Notes: generated by a model from the letters alone, not told the origin. Counted from the stretch's first letter, positions 8,094 to 17,625 are shown. The stretch: DNA of 64,000 nucleotides from Phycisphaerae bacterium (GCA_028285035.1 JANQQF010000077.1:42653-106652); one strand, 5' to 3'. Numbers and translations are program-made.

Positions 8094-9086
8094 TTAGGGG
8101 ACTTCGACCTGATCTAAAATTTGTTGCACAATGTCAGCGCTTGTAACCTCTTCCGCCTCAGCCTCATAGCTAATAATCACCCGGTGTCGCAACACATCAG
8201 GGGCAATCTCTTTGATATCCTCTGGGGTGACAAAGCCTCGGCCTTGCAAGAAAGCGTGGGCACGTGCTGCCATCACCAGATAAATACTGGCGCGTGGTGA
8301 GGCCCCAAAATCAATCAACGGCTCAAGCGAGGTTAACCCATTTTCACCTGGATTTCGCGTGGCAAAAATTAGATCCAAAATGTAATCTTTGATTTTTTCA
8401 TCAACATAAATCTGGCGCACAACCTGACGGGCATAAATCAAGTCTTCAGGCGTAATTACAGGCCGAACTTCGGGTAAGGCTTCACCCGTCATACGATCAA
8501 TAATGACTCGTTCTTCGCTGCGGGTGGGATAATCTACAATGACTTTGAGCATAAAACGATCAACCTGAGCCTCAGGTAAAGGATAAGTTCCCTCTTGCTC
8601 AATTGGGTTTTGGGTGGCCAATACCAAGAAAGGGTCTTCTAGCCGATAGGTTGTGTCTCCAATAGTAACCTGTCGTTCCTGCATTGCTTCCAGCAAGGCG
8701 CTCTGCACTTTGGCTGGGGCACGATTGATCTCATCGGCCAAAATGAAGTTAGAGAAAAGCGGGCCTTGATGCGCGGTAAAATCCTGGGTTTTCGGGTTAT
8801 ATATTTCAGTTCCGATTAAGTCAGCCGGTAACAAATCCGGGGTAAACTGTATCCGCTGGAATTGAGCTTGTACAGCCTGAGCCAGCGTTTTAACAGCTAA
8901 CGTCTTGGCTAGACCAGGAACCCCTTCTAGCAGAACGTGACCATCGGCGAGTAACCCAATTAATAGCCGTTCAATCAGCGTATTTTGACCAACGATGACC
9001 TGATTGACTTCGGCAATCAATCCTTGTAAAAAACGAGCTTCCGCTTCAACCGCTGCATTTAGCTCTTGAATATTCGACATTTCCAT
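8094..9086 (-). CDS. moxR: MoxR-family AAA+ ATPase (cluster 1)
   Basis: A 330-residue AAA+ ATPase. Walker A is GVPGLAKT (55-62), Walker B ILADEINR (DE at 118-119), and LATQNPIEQEGTYPLPEAQ is the MoxR sensor-1 signature. MoxR ATPases are chaperones that activate or assemble VWA-domain proteins in the cytoplasm. It is the first gene of the eight-gene Bat operon. The start chosen is the outer ATG; a second ATG lies two codons inside. Confidence 0.93.
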   Translation of the reverse strand: MEMSNIQELNAAVEAEARFLQGLIAEVNQVIVGQNTLIERLLIGLLADGHVLLEGVPGLAKTLAVKTLAQAVQAQFQRIQFTPDLLPADLIGTEIYNPKTQDFTAHQGPLFSNFILADEINRAPAKVQSALLEAMQERQVTIGDTTYRLEDPFLVLATQNPIEQEGTYPLPEAQVDRFMLKVIVDYPTRSEERVIIDRMTGEALPEVRPVITPEDLIYARQVVRQIYVDEKIKDYILDLIFATRNPGENGLTSLEPLIDFGASPRASIYLVMAARAHAFLQGRGFVTPEDIKEIAPDVLRHRVIISYEAEAEEVTSADIVQQILDQVEVP

Positions 9087-9362
9087 TATAATTCTTGGAG
9101 ACTCCTTAGAAATTAGATATTAGTGAGTCGTGGTACATTATTGAGACCAAAGAGTTTATCTCAATTCTCAAAAAAATTTTTCGGACTCCTGGTCATTATC
9201 AACCCAAAATGCCTCCCCATTTTAACTAAAGCCTGTCAATTTTTCAAGCAATATGGAGGTTTTCTCATTAAACTCTCATCTTTTGTAAGAGAAGGGCGGT
9301 TGCCCATCGCTTTTCCCTGAGGTAGAATATTTTGCACTATTATTTTTGCTTGGAGCAGTCAT

Positions 9363-9941
9363 TTGGATCAATCGTCCGATTATCAAACAAAATCTTCTAA
9401 ATCCGCTTTACCCACTATTTTGGGATTAGCCTTTATCATATTTGGATTGGACCAAATCACCAAGTTTTGGGTCTTGCAAAATATACCCTACGGTCATTCC
9501 TGGAAATTCTGGCCAGATTTTGCCGAAATCATTCAATTTACCTACATCCGGAATACAGGGGCGGCCTTCGGACTTTTCCCACAGATGGGCACGGTTCTGT
9601 TAATCATTGCGATCATTGTTGTGCTTGGCATTGTCTTTTTTCATCGCCTACTCCCGGTAGAAACAATTTGGGTACGTCTTAGTTTGGGCTTACAGTTGGG
9701 CGGGGCCTCAGGCAATCTTCTAGACCGCATTATACACGGCTTTGTGGTCGATTTTATCGACATCAGTATCTTTCCCATTTTTAACATTGCCGATGCCTCA
9801 ATCGTGTGTGGCGTCGCTATTTTAGCTTATTTATTGTGGAATGAAGATCAACCTGCTAAGGATTCAGAAATCACCTCTGAACCAGAAACACCTTCTCAAG
9901 AACCATCGCTTTCTGAAAATCAACCACACTCCATGTCATGA
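9363..9941 (+). CDS. lspA: Lipoprotein signal peptidase (signal peptidase II)
   Basis: A 192-residue, four-helix membrane aspartyl protease that cleaves prolipoproteins before the lipidated Cys. The conserved motifs are present: ITKFWVLQ near the first helix, NTGAAFGLF, GGASGNLLDR, VVDFIDI and FNIADASI. The catalytic Asp pair is in VVDFI and NIAD. The start is a TTG seven bases after a GGAG. A polar, Gln/Glu/Ser-rich tail of about 30 residues extends the usual length. It is followed 16 bp later by rluD, a common neighbour. Confidence 0.95.
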   Translation: MDQSSDYQTKSSKSALPTILGLAFIIFGLDQITKFWVLQNIPYGHSWKFWPDFAEIIQFTYIRNTGAAFGLFPQMGTVLLIIAIIVVLGIVFFHRLLPVETIWVRLSLGLQLGGASGNLLDRIIHGFVVDFIDISIFPIFNIADASIVCGVAILAYLLWNEDQPAKDSEITSEPETPSQEPSLSENQPHSMS

Positions 9942-9957
9942 TATTTTAGGATTATTT

Positions 9958-10908
9958 ATGCCAACTGAGGAAATTATTCACATTCAGGTGGAAAAAGCAG
10001 CCAAACGCTTAGATCAATATCTGGCCCAAGCTTTACCTGAACTCTCTCGTTCAAAAATTCAGAAGCTTATCCGTCAGGAAAAAATACTCCTTAGTCGCAG
10101 CACTGATAAAACCGCCCAACCTGTACGGGCAAAAGAGAGTCTTGTCTTAGGCGACGTCATCACGCTTTATTTACCCTCAGAAGAAGCAGATGAGCTTGAG
10201 GCCGAAGATGTTCCTCTGGATATCATCTATGAAGATCAAGATATCGTCGTTCTTAACAAACTCGCTGGGCTTGTAGTTCATCCAGCTCAAGGTCACACCA
10301 CCGGAACGTTGGTCAATGCCTTGCTCGCTCGGTATCCTGATCTGGCTGATATGCGGGATGCAGATGAAGACTCAGCCAACCGCCCTGGTATTGTCCATCG
10401 GCTCGACCGGGATACCTCAGGGTTGATTTTGATTGCCCGCACCCCGGAGGCTCTTGAAAACTTACGGGAACAATTTAAGGCTCGAACCGTCCAAAAAACA
10501 TACCTGGCCCTTGTTTATGGCCAACCAGAAGCTGAGGAAGGTATCATCGACGTTCCGTTGGGCCGAGATTTGCGGCATCGCCAGAAAATGGCCCCACGGG
10601 CTGATGGTAAATCAGCTCGAACACATTACCAAGTGATTGAATATTATGGAGATTATAGTTTGTTGGAAATCGGGCTAGAAACAGGGCGAACCCATCAAAT
10701 TCGAGTACACTTAGCTTGGTTAAAATGCCCTGTGGTGGGCGACACAATTTATGGACGCAAAAAAAATAAACTAGGTCTCAAACGACAATTCTTGCACGCC
10801 TGGAAGCTGAGTTTTCAACATCCAACACAACCTCAAGTTCTTGATTTACTCGCACCTATCCCCTCAAATCTCGAACACATTTTGAAGCAATTACGCCAAC
10901 AAGCGTAG
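9958..10908 (+). CDS. rluD: Large-subunit rRNA pseudouridine synthase, RluD family
   Basis: A 316-residue enzyme with an N-terminal S4 RNA-binding domain (about 16-80) and an RluA/RluD catalytic domain. The catalytic Asp is D150 in HRLDRDTSGL (147-156). Other family motifs are VVHPAQGH and LETGRTHQIRVH. It probably converts uridines of 23S rRNA helix 69 or a similar site to pseudouridine. The ATG chosen has AGGA upstream at good spacing; an in-frame ATG inside lspA would add 39 residues unrelated to the family. Likely cotranscribed with lspA. Confidence 0.92.
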   Translation: MPTEEIIHIQVEKAAKRLDQYLAQALPELSRSKIQKLIRQEKILLSRSTDKTAQPVRAKESLVLGDVITLYLPSEEADELEAEDVPLDIIYEDQDIVVLNKLAGLVVHPAQGHTTGTLVNALLARYPDLADMRDADEDSANRPGIVHRLDRDTSGLILIARTPEALENLREQFKARTVQKTYLALVYGQPEAEEGIIDVPLGRDLRHRQKMAPRADGKSARTHYQVIEYYGDYSLLEIGLETGRTHQIRVHLAWLKCPVVGDTIYGRKKNKLGLKRQFLHAWKLSFQHPTQPQVLDLLAPIPSNLEHILKQLRQQA

Positions 10909-11061
10909 TGTTCTGTAAAGAAGAATTCCGAAATCTGGGATACATATAACAGAGCACTTAAGCAGTGTAAAATCAACGCACGGTTCAAAACCAGGAATTT
11001 ATCGAAACGGTTTACTAGATCAGCAAACGTCAAAAATCTATTTACATTGCAGTAGTCAACG

Positions 11062-11763
11062 TTACAGTCTCTCAGCTTCAAAATATGTTAAAACTTCTTG
11101 TAACGATCCCTGTTTATCCGCCTCAACCTCTACATTTGGCACATCCGTAATCCACCAGGTTCTTATCCCCAAACTATTTGCAGGTTTAATATCGTTTCGG
11201 ACATCATCACCAATCATCCAGGTTGCACTCGGTTCACCATTCACTTTCGCCATAATCTCCTCATAATATCGAGGGTTTGGTTTGGCAAAACAGGAATTTT
11301 CCATGTGAGTCACGAGTAAGTAAGGGAAATCGGCAACCCCCGCCCACTGTAAGCGCTGATGAATAGCCGTTGCAGGGTAAAAAGGGTTTGTTGCAACGAT
11401 AACTTGATAGCCTCGTAAAAAGAGTAACTTAACAAGTTGAGCAGCTTCGGGACGATAGGTGGTAACCTGTTGCAAAGATGGATATTTTTCTTGATACATT
11501 TTATCTAATAAGGTCAATACGGCATCGAGAGGATGCCCAAGTCGATCCGCAAAATCTTGCATAAATATAGCGTGGTTAGTGGCCGTTGGATCGTCGTTCG
11601 CTTGCATTGTTTTGGCTGCACCGGACATCAGTTTCCGAATATCACGACCCTGCAACAGATCGGCCAAGGTTTCAGTCAACATATCAAAGTATGGGGGCAG
11701 AAACGCATCCATTTTGTTGCCAAGTAGCGTCTCATCGAGATCAAGCAAAATTGTTTTTGTCAT
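11062..11763 (-). CDS. HAD-superfamily hydrolase
   Basis: A 233-residue haloacid dehalogenase-type phosphatase. Motif I is DLDET (D8 nucleophile, D10), motif II ATN, motif III the Lys of AKPNPRYYEE, and motif IV IGDDVRNDI. A helical cap lies between motif I and II. The substrate cannot be predicted; the closest known types are YjjG/phosphoglycolate-phosphatase-like proteins. It stands alone, convergent with rluD across a 153-bp region with no clear terminator. Confidence 0.85.
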   Translation of the reverse strand: MTKTILLDLDETLLGNKMDAFLPPYFDMLTETLADLLQGRDIRKLMSGAAKTMQANDDPTATNHAIFMQDFADRLGHPLDAVLTLLDKMYQEKYPSLQQVTTYRPEAAQLVKLLFLRGYQVIVATNPFYPATAIHQRLQWAGVADFPYLLVTHMENSCFAKPNPRYYEEIMAKVNGEPSATWMIGDDVRNDIKPANSLGIRTWWITDVPNVEVEADKQGSLQEVLTYFEAERL

Positions 11764-11933
11764 AAGGTTTTGGGAAATTGTAGATCAAAGGTAAGGAGAT
11801 TAGCATATCTTACTCAAATCTCAAATCCTTCAACTTCTAGTCTCTAATTTAGGTCCGTTGAACAAATGCACAAAAATTATATCAGCCAATCACTGATTTG
11901 GCGAAGGTACAATTCTATGGCTCATCGTAATTC

Positions 11934-11963
11934 TTGGAAAAGCTTTGGTCAACATGTTATAAT
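11934..11963 (+). promoter_or_regulatory. Sigma-70-type promoter for the small membrane protein and Clp genes
   Basis: TTGGAA (11934-11939) and TATAAT (11958-11963) are separated by 18 bp and lie about 40 bp before the small membrane protein gene. This is one of the better vegetative promoter matches in the window. Confidence 0.55.
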
Positions 11964-12003
11964 GTCATTAAATGTTGGTTTGCATGATTCATAGGTGAAT
12001 ATT

Positions 12004-12213
12004 ATGTCATTCTTAGTTGTTTGTGCTGCACTGTTTATTGTCATACTCGGTCTAGCCCTAGTCAACGGATGGTATTCGCTCATTGCCATTTGGCTAGGGA
12101 GCGTATGTCTAACGATTATGGTCGGTTGGCTTGCGTTTATTTACATCCGGCCACGCTACCCTGACTGGTGGGAGCGACACATTGTGGGAACTGACTTGCT
12201 CACAAAACTGTAG
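12004..12213 (+). CDS. Small membrane protein, function unknown
   Basis: A 69-residue protein consisting mostly of two hydrophobic helices (about 2-21 and 24-46), then IYIRPRYPDWWERHIVG and a short tail. The ATG has AGGTG at good spacing; a GTG three codons upstream is the alternative. I do not recognise the family. It precedes the Clp ATPase gene by 46 bp and is probably cotranscribed. Confidence 0.6.
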   Translation: MSFLVVCAALFIVILGLALVNGWYSLIAIWLGSVCLTIMVGWLAFIYIRPRYPDWWERHIVGTDLLTKL

Positions 12214-12259
12214 ACCAACATCACTTCTGCCAAACCTCATATTCTACAGGAGTTTGACC

Positions 12260-14461
12260 TTGCCTTCGAAACAACAAATTGTATCTCCAAAAAAAATCTC
12301 CCAAGAATTAACCGCCGCCTTTAAACAAGCTCACAAATTAATGAAACGTAATAAGCAACGTATTATGTCTGCCGAAATCTTGTTGTTGGCTTTTGTCACA
12401 ACATCAAGCGCAGAAGCTTATCAGATTTTGCAAGACTTCAGCCGCGAGCGTGGTTTCAACTGGGATGATTTTGTCCGAGATGTGGATCGCGATGCGGGTG
12501 ACCGTAGACGGGTTGCGATGGACGATGAGTTGTACGTTCAGGTTGATGATAATGACTATGCCTTGATTGGAGACAATGTTGTTACGATCTTGGACGAAGG
12601 CATTATGTATGCTGAGGATCAAGGTGAAACAGCCTGTACCTCGGCCTATGCTCTGGCCGTAATGGCCAATATTGATATGGGGACTCACTGGCTCCTCAAT
12701 CGACGTGGCATCACCGAACGGGCTGTAAAAGATGAGTTATCACGCCCTAACGCCGTCGCACAATACAACACAAAACGAAGCAAAAACAAAAAAGCCACAA
12801 TCTATCACCGGGTTGATTTACAAGACAAATTAATCAATCTGCTCTCAATCGCCTCTCACCGTCATGTAATTTTGGTGGGCGCTGCTGGCGTGGGTAAACG
12901 CTCGTTAGTCTTATCTTTGGCTCAACTAATCGCTGAGGGTAAGGGACCCGCTCGAATTAAATCCGTCATCGAAATCGATGAACGAGCCTTATTAGATGAT
13001 CCAGCGAAAGAGGTCGATGCTGCACTCAATCGGGCGCGTGGGGGTATCTTGTTCATCCCCGACATTGCTCGCTTCTTCGGGGGTATCCGGGCAGAATTTC
13101 GCGAGGATGCTGGAAATGCCTTGCAAAAAGGATTTCTCTCCAGCAATGTGGTCATTATTGGCACAGCTACCCAAGAGCGTTTTAATCAGAAGTTACACAA
13201 CGTCCGGGTTATCAACGAACACAGCCAGGTGCTACAAGTCCCACCCACGAATGAAGATGAGACCGTGGAAATTCTAAAAACGCTTCATCCCAAATTTGAA
13301 AGCGACTATAACTTAACGATTACTAAGGAAAGCCTGCCCGAAGTCGTTCGTCTGGCCAAACGCTTTCAGGCCTCGGAGCCGTTACCTGGATCAGCAGTGC
13401 ACTTGCTTCACCAAACCTGTGCTTTGATAAAAACGATCAGTCAACGTGGTGACGAGTCGGAAGTGGACCAAGATAATCAGCTTGACCCTGATGACGTTCT
13501 GGTTGCCACCAGCATGATCACAGGTATTCCTGTCGCTAATATGGGGGCAGATGAACGTGATCGCTATTTGAACATGGTTGATCATTTGCACAAGCGCATT
13601 GTCGGCCAAAAAGAAGCGGTCTTAGCACTAAGTCGAGCGGTAAAAATGGCTCGGGTTGGATTAAAAGATCCGAAACGCCCTATCGGTTCATTTATGTTTC
13701 TTGGTCCAACCGGGGTTGGGAAAAGTGAATTAGCCAAGGCCCTGGCTGAATTTATGTTTGGCACAGAAGACTCGCTTATCACTCTGGATATGAGTGAGTA
13801 TATGGAAGACTCATCCGTTAATCGACTTATTGGATCTCCCCCTGGTTATGTTGGGCACGAAGCAGGTGGGCAGTTAACCGATGCGGTAAAACAACAGCCT
13901 TACAGCGTTGTTTTATTTGATGAGGTAGAAAAAGCCAGTGTAAAAGTCTTTGATGTCTTACTACAGGTCTTGGATGCAGGACGTTTAACGAGTGGGCAAG
14001 GTGAAACGGTATCGTTTAGTGAATGTGTCATTCTCATGACCAGTAATATTGGAAGCCGCTTTTTGGCTGATCCTGAGTTAAGTGAAATCGAAGCACGTGA
14101 GGAAGCAGAAGCCGCTCTAAAAGAGCATTTCCGCCCAGAATTCCTCAACCGACTTGATGATATTATTTACTTCCATCTATTAACCCAAGATAATCTGCGG
14201 GATATTTTAGGGTTATTGATGAAAAAGGAAGAAAAGCTGATGGCCAGCCGGGATCTCACCTTAGAGGTCACACCAGCGGCTAAAACCTGGCTGCTAGAGC
14301 AAAATGAGCACCCTGAATGGGGCGCACGTCCCTTACGTCGTATCCTTCAAAAACATATTCGCGAGCCAATGGCTGATTTTCTTCTCCGTGAAGATCCAAA
14401 AGCAGGCACAACGGTGAAGGTTCGGGTAAAAGCTGGTGAATTATTATTTGAAACCAGCTAG
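12260..14461 (+). CDS. ClpA/ClpC-like Hsp100 ATPase with degenerate first ATPase domain
   Basis: A 733-residue protein (TTG start, GGAG seven bases upstream). It has a Clp N-domain (about 1-160), AAA+ domain 1 and AAA+ domain 2, with no coiled-coil M domain between them. Domain 2 is intact: Walker A GPTGVGKS (482-489), Walker B VVLFDE (550-555), the SPPGYVG pore loop and Arg finger EFLNRLDD. Domain 1 is altered: Walker A reads GAAGVGKR (207-214, Arg for Thr/Ser) and Walker B ILFIPD (263-268) instead of ILFIDE. The ClpP-docking loop (IGF/IGL type) expected between MTSNIGS and FRPEF is absent. It is therefore probably a stand-alone unfoldase rather than a ClpP partner. Confidence 0.85.
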   Translation: MPSKQQIVSPKKISQELTAAFKQAHKLMKRNKQRIMSAEILLLAFVTTSSAEAYQILQDFSRERGFNWDDFVRDVDRDAGDRRRVAMDDELYVQVDDNDYALIGDNVVTILDEGIMYAEDQGETACTSAYALAVMANIDMGTHWLLNRRGITERAVKDELSRPNAVAQYNTKRSKNKKATIYHRVDLQDKLINLLSIASHRHVILVGAAGVGKRSLVLSLAQLIAEGKGPARIKSVIEIDERALLDDPAKEVDAALNRARGGILFIPDIARFFGGIRAEFREDAGNALQKGFLSSNVVIIGTATQERFNQKLHNVRVINEHSQVLQVPPTNEDETVEILKTLHPKFESDYNLTITKESLPEVVRLAKRFQASEPLPGSAVHLLHQTCALIKTISQRGDESEVDQDNQLDPDDVLVATSMITGIPVANMGADERDRYLNMVDHLHKRIVGQKEAVLALSRAVKMARVGLKDPKRPIGSFMFLGPTGVGKSELAKALAEFMFGTEDSLITLDMSEYMEDSSVNRLIGSPPGYVGHEAGGQLTDAVKQQPYSVVLFDEVEKASVKVFDVLLQVLDAGRLTSGQGETVSFSECVILMTSNIGSRFLADPELSEIEAREEAEAALKEHFRPEFLNRLDDIIYFHLLTQDNLRDILGLLMKKEEKLMASRDLTLEVTPAAKTWLLEQNEHPEWGARPLRRILQKHIREPMADFLLREDPKAGTTVKVRVKAGELLFETS

Positions 14462-14495
14462 CCATCAACAAATAAAAATCTAAGAACCAATTGAG

Positions 14496-14536
14496 GAGTA
14501 TGCCTGCCGTTATTTACTAAAGGCTACTCTTTTTTG
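14496..14536 (+). terminator. Rho-independent terminator after the Clp gene
   Basis: GAGTATGCCT (14496-14505) pairs with AGGCTACTC (14521-14529), with one bulge. The downstream arm runs into TTTTTTG. Confidence 0.65.
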
Positions 14537-14566
14537 TTTGATATTTTGCCTGGAGTGTTTATTTTT

Positions 14567-15790
14567 ATGTCACCCCAAATCAAAAATCTGCTTTTTTGGC
14601 TTGGTGCCATCTTAACCATCGTCCTTATCACAATCTTTTATCAGCCTGCCGCAGCAAAAACAGGGTCACTTTTGATATGGATGAATAATCGCATTTATGT
14701 CATGGATATCGATACCCTTGTGTTGGATCGAATTGGCGCTGTTGGCCCCGATGAGGTTATCGCGCCCTCGCCAGGATGTTTCGGCCAATCTGATCTACCG
14801 TGCTGGGTCATTGCCGGCCAGCAATTATTTCAGGTCAAAGCCGAACGAAACCAATCTAATCAAGAGGCATACTTATCCGTTGGGCAAGATTTTCAATGGT
14901 CGGGAACTGAGATTAGTTGGTCGCCAGACGGAAGACATGTTGCTTACACGGTTCTAAATAAAGAAACGAATCAGGCTGAAATGCGAATTTATGATGCCCA
15001 AAGTCAGCAAGTCAAAGTTGCTATTCCCGAGGTTGATCCAACAATCGAGCCTGTGTGGACTACAGCTTGTCAGGGTGGTTTCGGGGTCTCTGGGTGTTTA
15101 TTAGCATACAAGGTGCGCTCAAGTGCACCTGTTCGTCTTGTTACATTAACGTTAGCAACGAACGAGACCGTTGTATCAGAAATTGACACAGATCGCATCT
15201 TTGAATTGCTATGGACAGCCGATAATAAATTACTCTATAGCCAGCCACAACGTCACTTTCATTCGGTAGAGGACGAAAATCCAATCTTTTCGATTCCGTC
15301 GGGCGGGCAACTCGCCAATGTATCACCAAATAGTAAGTACACGATTTACTACCAGCCATTTACGTTATCAGATTGCGCTGAGGATGATGATTGTTTGAAT
15401 TTAGGGACTTGGTTGATTGAAAATCATCTTGAGGAGGCAGAACCTTCACTTATCTCAAACTTCAATTTAGCCCAAACTCAAGTCGATGCTCTAAATTTTA
15501 TCCCAAGCTGGACCCATGATGGAAATTCGGCAGTATTTTTCCAAAATGGACAGCTCATTCATTATGATACGGTCAAAAAAGAGGCTACAATTTGGTATAA
15601 ACCGGTCCGTGGGAAGTTAAGATCAGCGCCAATTTTCTCACCAAATGAAGAGGCTGTGGCATTTGTTGATAATCAGGGACAAGGTTTTTCAGAATATCGT
15701 TTAGTTGTCATCAACCCCAGATTACAACCCATTGAGCATATTGTTGAAACAGAAACCGAATTTCGAATTTTAGCGTGGCTTCCACAGTAA
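14567..15790 (+). CDS. Membrane-anchored beta-propeller (PD40/TolB-like) protein
   Basis: A 407-residue protein with an N-terminal membrane anchor or signal (about 6-28). An exported domain follows with repeated TolB/PD40-type strands such as WSPDGRHVAYTV, SPNSKYTIYY, WTHDGNSAVFFQ and FSPNEEAVAFVD. Such propellers usually bind proteins or ligands and have no fixed enzymatic role. Cysteines in the first 80 exported residues may form disulphides. The ATG was preferred over an upstream TTG because the helix begins directly after it. It stands alone, between a terminator and a convergent gene. Confidence 0.7.
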   Translation: MSPQIKNLLFWLGAILTIVLITIFYQPAAAKTGSLLIWMNNRIYVMDIDTLVLDRIGAVGPDEVIAPSPGCFGQSDLPCWVIAGQQLFQVKAERNQSNQEAYLSVGQDFQWSGTEISWSPDGRHVAYTVLNKETNQAEMRIYDAQSQQVKVAIPEVDPTIEPVWTTACQGGFGVSGCLLAYKVRSSAPVRLVTLTLATNETVVSEIDTDRIFELLWTADNKLLYSQPQRHFHSVEDENPIFSIPSGGQLANVSPNSKYTIYYQPFTLSDCAEDDDCLNLGTWLIENHLEEAEPSLISNFNLAQTQVDALNFIPSWTHDGNSAVFFQNGQLIHYDTVKKEATIWYKPVRGKLRSAPIFSPNEEAVAFVDNQGQGFSEYRLVVINPRLQPIEHIVETETEFRILAWLPQ

Positions 15791-15801
15791 AGCGCAGCAA
15801 C

Positions 15802-15824
15802 AAAAAAGAGGCCTTCCGGCCTCT
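15802..15824 (-). terminator. Rho-independent terminator for ftrB
   Basis: AGAGGCC (15807-15813) and GGCCTCT (15818-15824) form a seven-base-pair stem with loop TTCC. On the minus strand it is followed by a run of six Ts. It lies between two convergent genes. Confidence 0.75.
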
Positions 15825-16237
15825 CACTTAATCAGATTTAAGTCGCTATCTAGCTCTTGATCCTTATACTCTCGCCCTTTATCAGGTGTGGGGTCCTCGA
15901 CTACCCCATAAATCTGACGCCCTTCATGATCCTCAGGCAAATATTCTGTAATGGGTAATCCATCTTCATTAACAAAGAGTAGACAGTGGCAATACTTCCA
16001 CTTTTTCATCTCATTACAGGCACAGAACCACCGTCGGGTTTTAATTTCCTCCTGCTTATCAGGATAGAAATTGCAAGGGCAAAGGGGTCGTCCGATGGTA
16101 TCAAGGTGATGGGCTAAGCCGAGAATTACCCCTTCTGTTACTGATCGATCTGGGTGAAATGAAGTGCCACTTTTCTCAGCATACTTTTCAGCATACTTCC
16201 ACATTTTTTGCATATTTTTATCAGTGGGTTGTTCCAT
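15824..16237 (-). CDS. ftrB: Ferredoxin-thioredoxin reductase, catalytic (beta) chain
   Basis: A 137-residue protein with the six Cys residues of FTR catalytic chains in the right pattern: CPC (53-55), CAC (72-74) and CHC (83-85), within RPLCPCNFYP and EMKKWKYCHCLLF. These bind a 4Fe-4S cluster and form the active-site disulphide that passes electrons from ferredoxin to a thioredoxin. The ATG follows GGGGAG closely. No variable (alpha) chain gene is nearby, as is usual in non-phototrophs. The acidic tail of about 45 residues is longer than in plastid forms. Confidence 0.88.
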   Translation of the reverse strand: MEQPTDKNMQKMWKYAEKYAEKSGTSFHPDRSVTEGVILGLAHHLDTIGRPLCPCNFYPDKQEEIKTRRWFCACNEMKKWKYCHCLLFVNEDGLPITEYLPEDHEGRQIYGVVEDPTPDKGREYKDQELDSDLNLIK

Positions 16238-16283
16238 TATTCTCCCCAATTAATAAAATCGTCGATTACGCCATCAACTATAC

Positions 16284-16577
16284 TTAGAGTTCGCCCTTTT
16301 GGAACAACTGTAAAGCTTCAGTCTCGTTCCAGGTTTCATCAAGCTCGCTAGCAATTGTTTCAGCAACTTCTCGGGCAGAACCTTCTCGCTCGCGTTCTTT
16401 ACCCCACTTAAACATAGAGGTATAGGCTGCAGCACTTGATTGACCCGCTTCGCTCGTTGCACGTTCAACAGCTTCCTGAAAACGGGCTGGCAGATTCTCT
16501 CTGACTGTACCATTTACGTCAGTCGCTTTTACACCCAATGGAATGTGTTCCCAATAAAGAATTTGATATCTTGCCAT
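16284..16577 (-). CDS. PF13769-type small protein ('virulence factor' family)
   Basis: A 97-residue soluble protein beginning MARYQILYWEHIPLGVKA. It contains LPARFQEAVERAT and a C-terminal helix. I recognise the pattern of the small family annotated as 'virulence factor' (PF13769), found in Chloroflexota, cyanobacteria and firmicutes; its molecular role is unknown. It lies 46 bp upstream of ftrB on the same strand, so the two may be cotranscribed. Confidence 0.65.
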   Translation of the reverse strand: MARYQILYWEHIPLGVKATDVNGTVRENLPARFQEAVERATSEAGQSSAAAYTSMFKWGKEREREGSAREVAETIASELDETWNETEALQLFQKGEL

Positions 16578-16756
16578 TTCCCTGTGTCAATCCCTTCGTG
16601 AAATCTATAGATACTTAAATTAAATTTATGGTTTTTTTGTATTAAAATCACTTCTAGTTTACACTTTCCGATTCAAAATTGCAACTAAATTTAGGGAGTA
16701 TTTCCTTACAACAGGAACATAATCCTATACAATATACCGAATATTTCTATAGAACT

Positions 16757-16795
16757 GAGCCTATCAAAGAACATGTACTTTGACAGGCTTATTTT
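16757..16795. repeat. Hairpin related to the MITE core
   Basis: GAGCCTATCAAAG (16757-16769) pairs with CTTTGACAGGCTT (16778-16790), followed by ATTTT. GAGCCT.TC.AA also occurs in both MITE-like copies at 293 and 50914, so this may be a relic of the same family. It could equally be a simple hairpin in the promoter region of the TauE-like gene. Confidence 0.35.
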
Positions 16796-16845
16796 GGTCA
16801 TTTACAATGCGCTCTTTAGCTTAATCTAAATATAGAGGCGAAATA

Positions 16846-17625
16846 TTGACCTGGTATCTTTATATTGCGATCGTTATTGCAGGATTTATAGCGGGCTTCA
16901 TTAATACGCTGGCTGGCAGTGGTTCTCTCATCACCTTACCACTTCTAATCTTTTTGGGGTTACCCGCGACTGTCGCAAATGGGACAAATCGGGTCGGGGT
17001 TTTATTTCAGAGTCTCGTTTCTGGGGCCAGCTTTTATCAAAAAGGTGTTCTAGATTTACGTGGGGGGATCATTCTAGCTATTCCCGCGATTCTAGGCTCA
17101 ATCATTGGGGCACGTATTGCTGTTGATCTTAACGAAGAAGTGATGCGACGCACTATTGGTGTCCTTATGTTAGTTATGCTAGTGATTATTTTAGTTAAAC
17201 CTAGCCAATGGCTAAAGGGAAAATCTGAAACCTTACACAAAAATCCGAATTGGTGGCAAATGATTATCTTTTTTGGGGTCGGTATCTACGGCGGCTTTAT
17301 TCAAGCGGGTGTAGGCATATTTTTATTAGCTAGTCTAGTTTTGGGTGTCGGCTACAATTTAGTTCAAGCCAATGCCATAAAAAGTATAATCATTCTTTGT
17401 TTTACCGTATCCGCGTTACTCGTTTTTATTTACAACGATCAAGTCAATCTTACGGCCGGAATACTTCTGGCCATTGGGAACAGTCTGGGGGGATGGATTG
17501 CAGCTCAGGTTGCAGTTGAGCGAGGCGCAGAGTTTGTCCGATGGTTGTTAATTATTATCGTTATCGTGGCCTCAATGCAGCTTCTTGGCGTTTTTCAGCT
17601 TATCCAACAATTTTTTGCCATATAG
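16846..17625 (+). CDS. TauE/SafE-family (DUF81) membrane permease
   Basis: A 259-residue protein with about eight membrane helices. The typical TauE/SafE opening is IAGFINTLAGSGSLITLPLL, with a second repeat GIYGGFIQAGVGIFLLASLV. The family includes exporters of sulfite, sulfoacetate and related anions; the substrate here is unknown. The TTG start has GAGG seven bases upstream. No sulphur-metabolism gene is adjacent. Confidence 0.85.
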   Translation: MTWYLYIAIVIAGFIAGFINTLAGSGSLITLPLLIFLGLPATVANGTNRVGVLFQSLVSGASFYQKGVLDLRGGIILAIPAILGSIIGARIAVDLNEEVMRRTIGVLMLVMLVIILVKPSQWLKGKSETLHKNPNWWQMIIFFGVGIYGGFIQAGVGIFLLASLVLGVGYNLVQANAIKSIIILCFTVSALLVFIYNDQVNLTAGILLAIGNSLGGWIAAQVAVERGAEFVRWLLIIIVIVASMQLLGVFQLIQQFFAI

